From contig NZ_CYGY02000099.1 in NCBI RefSeq assembly GCF_900007165.1, positions 1 to 43,213 of the forward strand: a DNA stretch of 43,213 bases, given 5' to 3'. Below the pieces are notes generated by a model that saw only the letters and a list, made by a program, of their open reading frames with translations, was not told the DNA's origin and did not search any database. The stretch's first letter is position 1; each line of letters begins with the position of its first letter. The DNA is from Paraburkholderia piptadeniae. GTDB lineage: Bacteria > Pseudomonadota > Gammaproteobacteria > Burkholderiales > Burkholderiaceae. A program made the position numbers and the translations under genes. Positions 30,189 to 38,998 of the stretch are shown piece by piece.

Positions 30189-32819
30189 ATGCCCGTTTTG
30201 CCGCGCCGTTGCGCGCTGGACTCGTTCGGCTGCCGCCGATCGCTGCCTGGTGCGGGTGGCTTCGACTTCTTCTCGCTTCCTGCGTTTGCGCAGCGCTATC
30301 CGGGCGTCGCGCGCTGGCCGCTGACGAAGCGCCTGTTCCTCGAAAACCTGCTGCGCCATGAAGACGGCGAGCTGGTCGACAAGGCGCTGATCGAGCGCTT
30401 CGTCAACGCAGCGAACAGCGACGACATCGCCGTGCCGTTCTTTCCTGCACGCATCGCAATGCAGGATTACGCCGGCATCTCCGCGCTGGTCGATTTCGCG
30501 GGGCTGCGCGACGAACTCGTCGCCCGCGGCCGGAGCGCCGACACGCTGATGCCGGCCGTGCCCGTCGACCTCGTCGTTGATCACTCGCTTCAGGTCGTCG
30601 CGCACGGCACGCCCGACGCCGCCGCGCGCAATCTCGCGCTCGAATATCGCTCGAATCACGCACGCTACGCATTCCTGCGCTGGGCAGAACAGGCCTTCGA
30701 CGGGCTTTCGATCGTGCCGCCGGGGCGTGGAATCCTTCACCAGATCAACGTCGAGGCGCTAGCGACGGGCGTGCGTCGCAGCGGCAACGTCATCCATTTC
30801 GATTCGGTCGTCGGCACCGATAGCCATACGCCCATGATCAACGGCCTCGGCGTCCCGGGCTGGGGCGTCGGCGGCGTCGAGGCGCTCGCGGTGATGCTCG
30901 GCCAGCCTGTGTGGCTGCCGAGCCCACGCGTGGTCGGGGTCCGTCTGATCGGCCGGCTACGCGCGGGCGTGCACGCGGCCGACGTGGCGCTGTCGCTTGC
31001 GCACTTCCTCCGCGAGGCGGGCGTAGTTGGCACGTTCCTCGAATTTTACGGGTCTGGCGTCGACGCATTGTCGCCGTACGACCGCGCGACCATCGCGAAC
31101 ATGACGCCCGAGTACGGTGCGACGATGAGCCTGTTTCCGTTCGACAACGCGAGCATCGTGTTCGTCGAACGTGCGCATCCCGACCATCCGGACGCGCGAC
31201 TGCTGCGCGAGTATCTGAGCGCGCAGCAATACGATGGTGCCTCGCGGCCCGACTTCGAACGCGAGCTGACGTTCGATCTTGGCGATGTACGTTCGTCGGT
31301 GGCGGGCCCCCGCCGCCCACACGATCTGCGCGCGCTGTCGCACCTGCACGCGGCGTTCCGCGAAGCGCTGCCAGCGGACCGCGCAAACGGCATGGTGCAG
31401 GCGGCTGCCGACGAAGCGCCGAGCGATGGCGCGATCGCAATCGCCGCCATCACGAGCTGTACGAACACTGCGAACCCGAAGAGCATTCTGGCCGCCGCAC
31501 TGCTCGCGCGCAATGCGGCAGCGCGTGGGCTGCGCGTGCCCGATTACGTGAAGCGCTCATTCACGCCTGGGTCCGTCGCGGTCGAGCGCTATCTGCGGCA
31601 GCGCGATCTGCTCGCACCGCTCGAAGCGCTCGGTTTCCATATCGCGGGGTTCGGCTGCGCGACCTGCGTCGGCAATTCTGGCGAACTGGAGCCGGCCATG
31701 CAGCGCGCCATCGCCGAGCGCGGGATCGTCGCCGCGGCGGTGCTATCGGGCAACCGGAATTTCGACGCGCGGATCCATCCAGCTGTCCGCGCGAACTTTC
31801 TCATGTCGCCGCTGCTCGTGATCGCACTCGCGATTGCCGGGCGCGTGACGCTTGCGCCCGACGAAGACCCGCTCACACACGACGCGGCCGGGCAGCCGGT
31901 CTGGTTGCGCGACCTGCTGCCCGAGGACGCCGAGGTCGAGCAGCATTTCGCCGCGCTCGCCAGTGCGAACGCGCTGAATGCGACTCGCGCGGAGCTGTTC
32001 AGCCCGAACACGACCTGGCTTGCGATCGAGCAAGTCGCGCGGCCGACCTTCGCGTGGCGCGACGACGACACGTATTTCCAGCGGCCGGCGTTCCTCGGCG
32101 AGCTGATGCGGCGCAAGGCCGGTGGACTCGCATTTGCGCCGATGCGGCCGCTCGTCGTGCTCGGCGACGACATCACCACTGACCATATCTCGCCCGTCGG
32201 CCGCATCGCCGCGACTTCGGAGGCGGGACGCCTGTTGCAGCGGCAAGGCGTTGCAGAGTCGAACTTCAACACGTATGGCGCACGGCGCGGCAACGCGGAG
32301 GTGATGGTGCGAGGCGTATTCGACAACCCGCACCTTGACAATGCGCTCGCCGATGGCCGCGGCCCGCATACCCGCGTGGCGGGCTTGGCCGAGCCATTAC
32401 CGGTGTTCGCAGCCGCGCAGCAGATTCGCGCGAAAGGCCATGCGGCCGTCGTAGTCGCGGGCCGCAATTACGGCAGTGGATCAGCACGCGACTGGGCGGC
32501 GAAAGGGCAGCGACTGATCGGCATCGACGCGGTGATCGCCGGCAGCTTCGAACGGATTCACCGGACCAACCTGGTCATGTTCGGCGTCGCGCCAATCGTG
32601 ATGCGCGAGGACGTGCTCGCGCGCCTGAAGGCGACGGTACAACCCGATTCGGTACTGACTGTCGCGCTTGCGAGCGGCGAAGCGCTGCGCCCGAAGCTGC
32701 GGATCAGCGTTACCCGCGCTGGCGACACACAGACCTTCGACGCGCAACTGCAGGTCGAGACAGGCAACGAAAGAAAGCTACTCGAAGCGGGCGGCCTGCT
32801 GGGCGCGGTCGAACTGTAG
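30189..32819 (+). CDS. acnA: Aconitase of AcnA type
   Basis: The 876-residue protein has the AcnA/IRP order. Fe-S ligands are the Cys of ITSCTNTANP and the two in FGCATCVGNSG. Substrate-site motifs include VDLVVDHSLQVV, VGTDSHTPMINGLG, GDDITTDHISPVG and NTYGARRGN, with the swivel domain motif NYGSGSARDWAAKG. In most AcnA proteins the last reads GSGSSRDW, so the second Ser is Ala here. The protein would isomerise citrate and isocitrate, or a homologue. It is the final gene of the run from the FAH hydrolase. The start at 30189 was chosen because the upstream part of the frame overlaps the lyase gene. The upstream SD is weak. It is probably a second, pathway-specific copy rather than the housekeeping enzyme (inference from context). 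Confidence 0.92.
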   Translation: MPVLPRRCALDSFGCRRSLPGAGGFDFFSLPAFAQRYPGVARWPLTKRLFLENLLRHEDGELVDKALIERFVNAANSDDIAVPFFPARIAMQDYAGISALVDFAGLRDELVARGRSADTLMPAVPVDLVVDHSLQVVAHGTPDAAARNLALEYRSNHARYAFLRWAEQAFDGLSIVPPGRGILHQINVEALATGVRRSGNVIHFDSVVGTDSHTPMINGLGVPGWGVGGVEALAVMLGQPVWLPSPRVVGVRLIGRLRAGVHAADVALSLAHFLREAGVVGTFLEFYGSGVDALSPYDRATIANMTPEYGATMSLFPFDNASIVFVERAHPDHPDARLLREYLSAQQYDGASRPDFERELTFDLGDVRSSVAGPRRPHDLRALSHLHAAFREALPADRANGMVQAAADEAPSDGAIAIAAITSCTNTANPKSILAAALLARNAAARGLRVPDYVKRSFTPGSVAVERYLRQRDLLAPLEALGFHIAGFGCATCVGNSGELEPAMQRAIAERGIVAAAVLSGNRNFDARIHPAVRANFLMSPLLVIALAIAGRVTLAPDEDPLTHDAAGQPVWLRDLLPEDAEVEQHFAALASANALNATRAELFSPNTTWLAIEQVARPTFAWRDDDTYFQRPAFLGELMRRKAGGLAFAPMRPLVVLGDDITTDHISPVGRIAATSEAGRLLQRQGVAESNFNTYGARRGNAEVMVRGVFDNPHLDNALADGRGPHTRVAGLAEPLPVFAAAQQIRAKGHAAVVVAGRNYGSGSARDWAAKGQRLIGIDAVIAGSFERIHRTNLVMFGVAPIVMREDVLARLKATVQPDSVLTVALASGEALRPKLRISVTRAGDTQTFDAQLQVETGNERKLLEAGGLLGAVEL

Positions 32820-32879
32820 CGGGCGCCGGGGGACTAGCGGGTGTCGGTCACTTTCAGCCATGCCTGGCATCATGGCGGC

Positions 32880-32972
32880 ATGAAAGAACGCACGCCATAC
32901 CCGACGGACTGTTCGGACAAGGAATGGCGCTTCGCCGCTCCGTACCTGACCTCGGGCGTTAGTCGCCGATAA
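32880..32972 (+). pseudogene. IS5-family transposase, N-terminal stub
   Basis: A 30-codon frame starting ERTPYPTDCSDKEWRFAAPY is the typical beginning of IS5/IS402-type transposases (Y-P-S/T-D-x-S-D-x-E-W). It ends after PYLT when the sequence diverges. Only this stub remains, right after the aconitase stop, and marks the downstream edge of the catabolic island. Confidence 0.75.
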
Positions 32973-33013
32973 ATGCTTTCGCCACATTAAATAAAAACCG
33001 GACTGAAGCAATC

Positions 33014-34972
33014 ATGATATCGATGACGTCGTTTATTGATCGCCTGCCTATCGCCCGCAAGCTTCTCGTGTTGGGCATTGCGATTCTTCCCACCATAGGC
33101 GTACCGACGTACCTCCAGTTCAAGTCATCGTTGAACGCCGTCAGTACCGCCAGCACCGAACAGGCGGGCCTGGAGTCCGCGCGCGGACTCCTGTCGTTGA
33201 TTCAACTGACACTGCAGCACCGGGCGCTTTCCGCAACCATGCTCGGCGGAGACAACTCCGTCTCCGGGACACGCGAAGATACGCGGGCAGCCGTGGACCA
33301 GGCCCTCGTCAAGATCGATCAGGATCTGAAAGCACGGGCGCTTCCTCCTGATATGGCGCACGCCTGGGAAAGCACTGCCGCAAACTGGCGCGAGCTTGCA
33401 GCGGCGGTCGATGCGCGCAAGCTCAGCGACAAGGAATCCACCGTGCGCCACATGGCGGTTATCGGACAGTACCTGTCGATTCTCGATCTCTTGCTTGACA
33501 ACACCGGCTTGGCGCTCGATTCCGAGGTGGGAACACACTATCTCGTAAGAGCGGCACTCGTGAATTTGCCGAAGGCCACCGAGACGCTGAGCCAGACGAG
33601 GTCGCGGGGCGCCGGCCTTCTGGCCAGGGGAGAAGCCAGCCCAACGGATCGGGCCTTGCTTGCCTCATTGTCGAAGGTGGCCTCGGATCAGGTTGAAGAT
33701 CTTGGAAAGGCTTTCGACAAGGTCTTCCGCGCGGAGCCCGAACTCAGGACCGCACTCGCAGCCGGGCTGGATCGCGCCAATGCGCCGATTCGCGAGGCAC
33801 TTGATCTGGCAACCAGAGAGATCGTCAATGCCGAGGCCATGCATTACGCAGCAATCGACTACGTCAAAACGTTCACTCGTGCGATAGACCAACTCTTTGC
33901 GCTCGATGCCCGCGCGCTGGACAGTCTTCAAGCCCGTCTGGACGCGCGCTCGAACCGTGCGCATCGCACGATGCTGGTCCAGGCCGGCTTGCTCAGCTTG
34001 ATGCTCATCGTCGTGATCGTGCTTTCCAGTATCGTAGTACGCCGCATCACGGGGCCCCTCAATCGTGCCCTGGCCCTGGCGAATCGTGTGGCCCACGGGG
34101 ATCTCACCGCCCACATCCAGGTGGCCACTGCTGACGAAACCGGCCAACTGCTGCAAGCCCTGAAGGCGATGAACAGCAGCCTCGCCGCCATGGTTTCCCG
34201 GATTCGTACGGGAGCGGAGACCATTTCCACCGCTTCCGGGCAAATCGCGGCGGGCAACACCGATCTGAGTTCGCGAACGGAAGAACAAGCCGCGTCGCTG
34301 GAAGAAAGCGCGGCGAGCATCGAACAACTGACCTCAGCGGTGCGTCATAACACCGAAAGCGCGAGACAGGGCAACATGCTCGCGGCCCATGCATCCGAAA
34401 TCGCCGCGCGCGGTGGCGAGGTGGTCGGACGTGTGGTTCACACGATGCGCGATATATCGAACAGTTCGACGAAGGTCGCCCACATCACCAGTACGATCGA
34501 AAGTATCGCGTTCCAGACGAATATTCTCGCGCTGAATGCGGCGGTGGAAGCCGCACGCGCCGGCGAACAGGGGCGCGGTTTCGCGGTGGTCGCGAGCGAA
34601 GTGCGCGCGCTGGCGCAACGCTCGGCGACGGCCGCGAAGGAGATCAAGGACCTGATCAATGAGTCGGTGGACCGGGTGACGGCCGGTACGGAACAGGTAG
34701 ACGAGGCCGGTCGCACGATCGACGAGGTGGTTTCCGCCGTGCGCCGCGTGGCGGATCTGATGGGAGAGATCGCTGCCGCATCGGACGAGCAGCACAAGGG
34801 CATCGAGCAGGTAAGCTCAGCGATGGTCCAGATGGACCAGGTCACGCAGCAAAATGCGGCGCTGGTCGAGCAGGCCTCAGCCGCTGCCCAGTCGATGAGC
34901 GAACAGGCACTGGTTCTCAAGAGCGCGGTTGATGTGTTCAAGGTTTCAGACGAAAGCCAGGTCGCATCATAG
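33014..34972 (+). CDS. Methyl-accepting chemotaxis protein
   Basis: The 652-residue chemoreceptor has an N-terminal membrane helix (KLLVLGIAILPTIGVPTYL), a long periplasmic helical region of about 280 residues, and a second membrane helix (AGLLSLMLIVVIVLSSIVV). A HAMP domain (RRITGPLNRALALANRVAHG) and a cytoplasmic signalling hairpin with the conserved tip ESIAFQTNILALNAAVEAAR follow. The periplasmic part starts LLSLIQLTLQHRALSATMLG, which resembles the nitrate/nitrite-sensing (NIT) fold, so the ligand might be small and anionic; this is a weak inference. Methylation-type segments (SSRTEEQAASLEESAASIEQ) are present. No C-terminal CheB/CheR tether is seen. It may guide cells toward the substrates of the neighbouring pathway. 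Confidence 0.93.
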   Translation: MISMTSFIDRLPIARKLLVLGIAILPTIGVPTYLQFKSSLNAVSTASTEQAGLESARGLLSLIQLTLQHRALSATMLGGDNSVSGTREDTRAAVDQALVKIDQDLKARALPPDMAHAWESTAANWRELAAAVDARKLSDKESTVRHMAVIGQYLSILDLLLDNTGLALDSEVGTHYLVRAALVNLPKATETLSQTRSRGAGLLARGEASPTDRALLASLSKVASDQVEDLGKAFDKVFRAEPELRTALAAGLDRANAPIREALDLATREIVNAEAMHYAAIDYVKTFTRAIDQLFALDARALDSLQARLDARSNRAHRTMLVQAGLLSLMLIVVIVLSSIVVRRITGPLNRALALANRVAHGDLTAHIQVATADETGQLLQALKAMNSSLAAMVSRIRTGAETISTASGQIAAGNTDLSSRTEEQAASLEESAASIEQLTSAVRHNTESARQGNMLAAHASEIAARGGEVVGRVVHTMRDISNSSTKVAHITSTIESIAFQTNILALNAAVEAARAGEQGRGFAVVASEVRALAQRSATAAKEIKDLINESVDRVTAGTEQVDEAGRTIDEVVSAVRRVADLMGEIAAASDEQHKGIEQVSSAMVQMDQVTQQNAALVEQASAAAQSMSEQALVLKSAVDVFKVSDESQVAS

Positions 34973-35616
34973 AAATCACTACAAGGGTATCGATATTATC
35001 GAGCGCTGGCATTTGCCGCTCCTTCGAGGGGATGTCGCCTCATGTCTCGTCCATTTCCGCATCGCTTATTGCCAATCGCAATGCGCGCTGCTTCTTTACT
35101 CCTCCGACCACGTTCATGCGTGGCGAAATGATCGCATCAGAGCAGTTCGCGGGTTTTCGGTGCTGCACCTTGCGCGTTGCCATATAAGTGTCGAACAGAG
35201 CTGGATGCAGGCGACTGAACTCCTGGCGCAGGCTGACCAGTTCGTGCTGGTCGCCTTCGTGCTCCCGACGCAGGATTTACCAGGCATAGTCTTCCGTCTC
35301 GCCGATGCCGGAAAAATCGGCATCGATGCTTCCCGCAGAAAACACGTCAGGCATACTAATTGAATGAATTTCTTCCGTGCGCGGACCTGGTCTCCTTGGC
35401 CGCTGCCCTGGCCACCGTTTGCCTGATGTCGCCACCGCGCCACCAATCGGCATCTATTCCGAGGCCATCCCAGGCACACGTTTCAGGAACAGAAACGGCG
35501 TTCGTTCAGCGTGCAGTCGTGCAAGCGGACAGCACGATCAATACACAGTCTGATCGTTAAGGACACTTGACCACAACAGCGCTACACTGAGGCAGGAGAA
35601 ATCGCGGAGCATAATC
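34973..35616. other. Intergenic stretch with possible broken minus-strand gene
   Basis: Between the chemoreceptor and the next small gene. A minus-strand frame from about 35339 to 35045 reads coherently (ILRREHEGDQHELVSLRQEF then SRLHPALFDTYMATRKVQHR) but has an in-frame TAA near 35279 and no recognised family. It may be a decayed gene. No clear terminator was found. Confidence 0.35.
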
Positions 35617-35934
35617 ATGGCCGACGCCACCCCTCGAAGCACTTTTCGCGGTCTTCCGTTGACGGCGGAGCAGGATGCGGAAGTCAGGCACTACATAAAG
35701 AAGAAAATGCAGAACGGCATGCCGTGGGACACGCCAGAACTGGCGGCAATGCTTCACGACATGTTGGACCCTCCGGTCAGCGACGAAGAAGAATCCAATG
35801 AGGCCGTCGAAGATGCCCGGGCAGTCACGGAGCGCGCATCAGCTTCTGTCGAAGAGAGCATGGACCGCATAGAGGCAAGCGAGGAGCGCAATGCCGCAGC
35901 GGAAACTGAAGGCATGAAGGGGCCAAGACGCTGA
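35617..35934 (+). CDS. Hypothetical acidic helical protein
   Basis: The 105-residue product has a basic N-terminal segment (LPLTAEQDAEVRHYIKKKMQ) followed by a compact helical part (GMPWDTPELAAMLHDMLDPP) and a long acidic, Ala/Glu-rich tail that would be coiled or disordered. There is no signal peptide. GGAG lies at 35606-35609, not far upstream of the ATG. I do not recognise the family. The tail composition, rich in Glu and Ala, suggests a regulatory or stress-related small protein, but no function can be assigned. Confidence 0.6.
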   Translation: MADATPRSTFRGLPLTAEQDAEVRHYIKKKMQNGMPWDTPELAAMLHDMLDPPVSDEEESNEAVEDARAVTERASASVEESMDRIEASEERNAAAETEGMKGPRR

Positions 35935-36089
35935 ATCCCGGCGGCCGCACACACGAGGAGGTGCTCGGGTACATACGACAGCAACTCCCACCGGTCGGCG
36001 GCAACGACCAGCAAACACGGCAGATGTCGCCTTCGCCGGCAACGTGCTTTCGCCGGTGCCCGCTGAATAGTTACCTTTAGGGAAGCATT

Positions 36090-36270
36090 CTATAACCGCC
36101 GCACATGGATACTCAGCATGTCGGCAATCTGGCCCTGCCGGTCATTGCCGCGACTGCGCGGCATGCGCGTGCTGGAATCTGGCGCAGACATGAGATGAGT
36201 TGGCGACGCAGTTCGCCGGGCGGCTGGGCGTAGATCGCGTTGTAGATCGTCTCGCGCGAGACTCGAGACT
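36090..36270 (-). pseudogene. IS30-family transposase remnant
   Basis: On the minus strand VSRETIYNAIYAQPPGELRR followed by QLISCLR and, after a frame change, RMPRSRGNDRQGQIADMLSI matches the middle part of IS30-type transposases. Both ends are missing and one frameshift splits it. It is inactive. Confidence 0.75.
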
Positions 36271-36334
36271 CATTAGCTTTCCTGTCGTAGTGCCTGTTAC
36301 TTACAAAATACGCATATGAAAGAAGCGTTCATGA

Positions 36335-36778
36335 GTGGGGATGGTATCCACACGCCCGAGGGCACGCAGGGACCTCACAGCGCACTACGTCTATCTAGCC
36401 GAAAATGCCTCCCTCGCGGTTGCCGATCGTTTTCTCGATAAGTCCCGCGACACCTTTATCGCATTGGCAGAGCGTCCATTGAGGGGCCCGGCGTTTCGAT
36501 CGTATCCTGCATGCGACGCAGTATTGGTGGGCATTGTTTGGAGTGCAATGACGCTCTTAACAATGGCGAGAGCTAAAAAGCTGAGCGTCGGCGTTCTCAG
36601 CCTTGACGCCTGCGAGGCCCGGACCATGAAAATTGGGCTCGGCGAGTATATGTGCCCCGCCCAGTGTGCCCGGGCTCTGGTCCAACTCGATCACCAACTA
36701 CGTCACCTGACCGAACGACTCACCCGCATGGAAACGCTCCAGAGGGTCGCTTCGCGAAGACGGGTGCGCCCGACGTGA
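36335..36778 (+). pseudogene. ParE-like toxin remnant
   Basis: The first 45 codons match the start of a ParE/RelE-type toxin: RPRARRDLTAHYVYLAENAS, LAVADRFLDKSRDTFIALAE and RPLRGPAFRS. After about 36500 the sequence no longer follows the family (normally '..LRFLPVGRYVIFYRP..'). The remaining frame, to 36778, is unrelated. No antitoxin gene is recognisable upstream, where only a short decayed frame stands. It is probably a dead toxin-antitoxin relic. Confidence 0.5.
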
Positions 36779-36869
36779 TGAATCGCGACGAGCCGACCTG
36801 CTACCGAAACTACCGAAGGCGGACGAGCGCATTGCTGTATCCTGACGCGCTTGTTCACAAGGAGCACGC

Positions 36870-37211
36870 ATGAAGCTTTCGAAATGCCTGGCGCTGGCAG
36901 CGCTGCCGCTGTCCATCACCGCATATGCGCAAACCTCACAGACCTACCATTTCGGCGAAGGCCAGACGTCCCTGCAGACCGGCAATGCACATCCGGCAAC
37001 GTCCGCGCAGCCGGCGCAAGCGCAGATGCAATCCCCGCCGCCACTGCCTTCTGGCGAGCCCAAGGAACAGGCCAACCCGACGCCCACGACCGGAAAGGCG
37101 AAGAGCAAGACCAAAGCCAAGCACAAGGCAAAATCGAAGCGCCCGACGCATCATCATCGGCGCCACACTACGCACCGCGCGCCGCATCAGGATATGTACT
37201 CGCATCCGTAA
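36870..37211 (+). CDS. Secreted small Lys/His-rich protein
   Basis: The 113-residue protein starts with a signal peptide (MKLSKCLALAALPLSITAYA, cleavage after AYA) and should be exported to the periplasm. The mature part has a Gln/Pro/Ala-rich linker, a strongly basic tract (KAKSKTKAKHKAKSKRP) and a His-rich end (THHHRRHTTHRAPHQD). Such composition suits metal, nucleic-acid or cell-envelope binding, but no known domain is present. AAGGAG lies 6 bases before the ATG, a strong initiation site. I do not recognise the family. Confidence 0.7.
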   Translation: MKLSKCLALAALPLSITAYAQTSQTYHFGEGQTSLQTGNAHPATSAQPAQAQMQSPPPLPSGEPKEQANPTPTTGKAKSKTKAKHKAKSKRPTHHHRRHTTHRAPHQDMYSHP

Positions 37212-37596
37212 CACCCAGCAAAAGTGCGTCAAGTAACAATTTCGCACTGGACAACTTAACCACAAGACCGCGCGCCTCCGCGGCCGGAAGTGCAATACAA
37301 ACCGACCCAGTATCTACCTGCATTCTGGGACGATGAGCGGCATCGCAAGACGGTCAAGTGGCACGGGATGTCGTGGGGCTCAGCGGATCCCCGTCTCGAG
37401 GCCGAAAATCCCTGATTTGTCTCCTCGCCTGCGTTCCACTTGAGGCAGCAGGTTAAGACAGCGTGCGCAGAGCACCGGTCCGGCAAGCAATGACACTGAA
37501 CGCATTCCGGCGAGTCGATGCGCCAGATTCAGAGTCGGCTGGCTACGCTTGCCATTCCCGAAGCAGTCTTCTCAGGATGTATGCGGACACATCCGG
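37212..37596. other. Intergenic stretch, nothing recognised
   Basis: About 385 bases between the secreted protein gene and a minus-strand small gene. No frame, RNA or strong hairpin stood out. Confidence 0.4.
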
Positions 37597-37812
37597 TCAT
37601 GGCGCTACGGGTGGCTCGATTGGTCCAAGCCAGCGTGCATCATTGAAGATCTTATCCTCGAGCACGATAGGCTCGGCGATCCCGAGGAACACGACCTCCA
37701 GAAGCTCCCCATATGCGCCTTCAATGCGCACCTCAACCGGCACCACCTCGCTATCACTCAGCCGCAGCCAATAGTAGCCCGGGGCAGCCGGGCTGTGAGT
37801 CTTCCAGTCCAT
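37597..37812 (-). CDS. Hypothetical small protein
   Basis: The 71-residue product begins after GGAGGA 5 bases before the ATG on the minus strand, an excellent Shine-Dalgarno site. The sequence is beta-rich and looks folded (GYYWLRLSDSEVVPVEVRIE and ELLEVVFLGIAEPIVLEDKI, ending with WLGPIEPP). No signal peptide is present. I do not recognise a domain, though the shape resembles short phage-type or DUF-type beta proteins. It overlaps in part the frame of the upstream small gene at 37754-37948. Confidence 0.6.
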   Translation of the reverse strand: MDWKTHSPAAPGYYWLRLSDSEVVPVEVRIEGAYGELLEVVFLGIAEPIVLEDKIFNDARWLGPIEPPVAP

Positions 37813-37948
37813 GCGAGTCCTCCCGTGACTCGGAGTCCAAGCAGCAGATCATCCACCTGGTTCCGATCTCGCGTGAATAACACGCGCGGGATTGACCCAG
37901 ATCCTGTTGCCAATTTGCGTCCTTGAGCGGCACAAGCTTTCGGCTCAT
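37754..37948 (-). CDS. Possible small protein upstream of 37597 gene
   Basis: A 64-residue frame starts at an ATG with AAGGAG 6 bases before it, so initiation is likely. The sequence (SRKLVPLKDANWQQDLGQSR then ACYSREIGTRWMICCLDSES) is not recognised, and its C-terminal part overlaps the next gene in another frame. It may be a real N-terminus with a shifted end. Confidence 0.4.
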   Translation of the reverse strand: MSRKLVPLKDANWQQDLGQSRACYSREIGTRWMICCLDSESREDSHGLEDSQPGCPGLLLAAAE

Positions 37949-38503
37949 GGTCCGCTCCTTTGGAATAATAGATCTCCGGCAGATCTCCGAGACTCCTGGA
38001 AATCCTCACCTTTGCCGCTTCAGCGATCGGTTTCGCCGTGGGCGGTTTCACCCGCAACGCTGCGAAGGAGCAAAAACGACTAGGCCATCACTTGTCTCCT
38101 TAATATACCGTTGGTTACAACGACGTTTAGGAACTTGGAAGCCGGGTATTAAGTTGACGAGACGAGCGCAGGTCAATCGCATTTCATCTGACAATGATTC
38201 CGGGGCGTGTGCGCGCCGGCTGCCCTACCCGTCAGCGCGTCGGCAAAGATGCTGCTGCTCAACGCGAGATGATCGCGCAAGAGGTGACGCCGTCGGAGCC
38301 GGCACGGCTCCGACCGCAGGACGTCAATCGGATCGTCGACTTGCGCCACACGACGAAGATCGACACGTCGCGGCGGCACTCAAGGCGCGGAAGCGGCTGC
38401 AGGTCTCGGTTGCGTGACACGCCAGACCCTTGCCAATTACAAGGGATCGCGGGATCGGGTACTTTCGATGCTAGGCTAAGGGCGTAGATCATCGAGGTGG
38501 ATC
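37949..38503. other. Intergenic stretch, no convincing gene
   Basis: About 550 bases. Open frames on both strands lack good starts and known patterns. It probably contains the promoter for the pair at 38504-39326, but I could not pick a reliable -35/-10. Confidence 0.35.
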
Positions 38504-38998
38504 ATGGACACTGATCCGTTTATTCGCCGCGCGGTTCAGCAGGCAGCAGACAATCGTCTCGTGCTGAATGCACTGCAAGCGGCGCTGCGGACGCTCCAGC
38601 AACATAGCGGCATTACCTGCCACGCAGAGAGGGAGGTGTTTCGGCTGGACTTCGAGCCGGAGATTCGCCTTGTGTCGTCTGCCGTCGAGCTGGTGAAGAG
38701 CGGCGTCGTTTCCGTTCCGCCGCCGCGCGGGCTTGAAAAGACCATCGACCTCGACGAGGACGAGCAGCCAAGCGACGAAGCCAGGGTTCTGCACGCATTG
38801 CATGTCGCCCGGTACGTGCTCTCGATACATAGCGGTATGGGATGCGTGTTCGACGGCGAAGAGCACATTCTCAATTTCAGGCTGCAGACCGATCTGCTGA
38901 CGGACGCCATGGAGATGATGGGCGTAGACATGTCGAAGCTCCTGCACGCGCCCATGCCACGAGGCGACCCACACGAGGACGACGATGACGACGCGTGA
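38504..38998 (+). CDS. Hypothetical protein with internal domain duplication
   Basis: The 164-residue protein is built from two similar halves. Residues 20-64 and 95-139 align without gaps at an offset of 75: V20/V95, L21/L96, A23/A98, L24/L99, H34/H109, S35/S110, G36/G111, C39/C114, E44/E119, L48/L123, F50/F125, L56/L131, A60/A135, E62/E137. Each half contains a HSGxxC element. The C-terminus is a run of Asp. GAGGTGG precedes the ATG. The next gene starts inside its last codons (overlap 38985-38998), so they form an operon. No function is known to me; a conserved His and Cys in each half could bind metal. Confidence 0.65.
   Translation: MDTDPFIRRAVQQAADNRLVLNALQAALRTLQQHSGITCHAEREVFRLDFEPEIRLVSSAVELVKSGVVSVPPPRGLEKTIDLDEDEQPSDEARVLHALHVARYVLSIHSGMGCVFDGEEHILNFRLQTDLLTDAMEMMGVDMSKLLHAPMPRGDPHEDDDDDA

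Noticed and set aside
28129..32819. 2-methylcitrate cycle (prpC/acnD)
   Set aside because: The synthase-fold protein is far too short for PrpC, and no PrpB or PrpF is present; a CoA-transferase replaces them.
34929..35363. 144-codon plus-strand frame starting inside the chemoreceptor gene
   Set aside because: Starts inside another gene, has unusual Cys/His/Trp-rich composition and no ribosome site.
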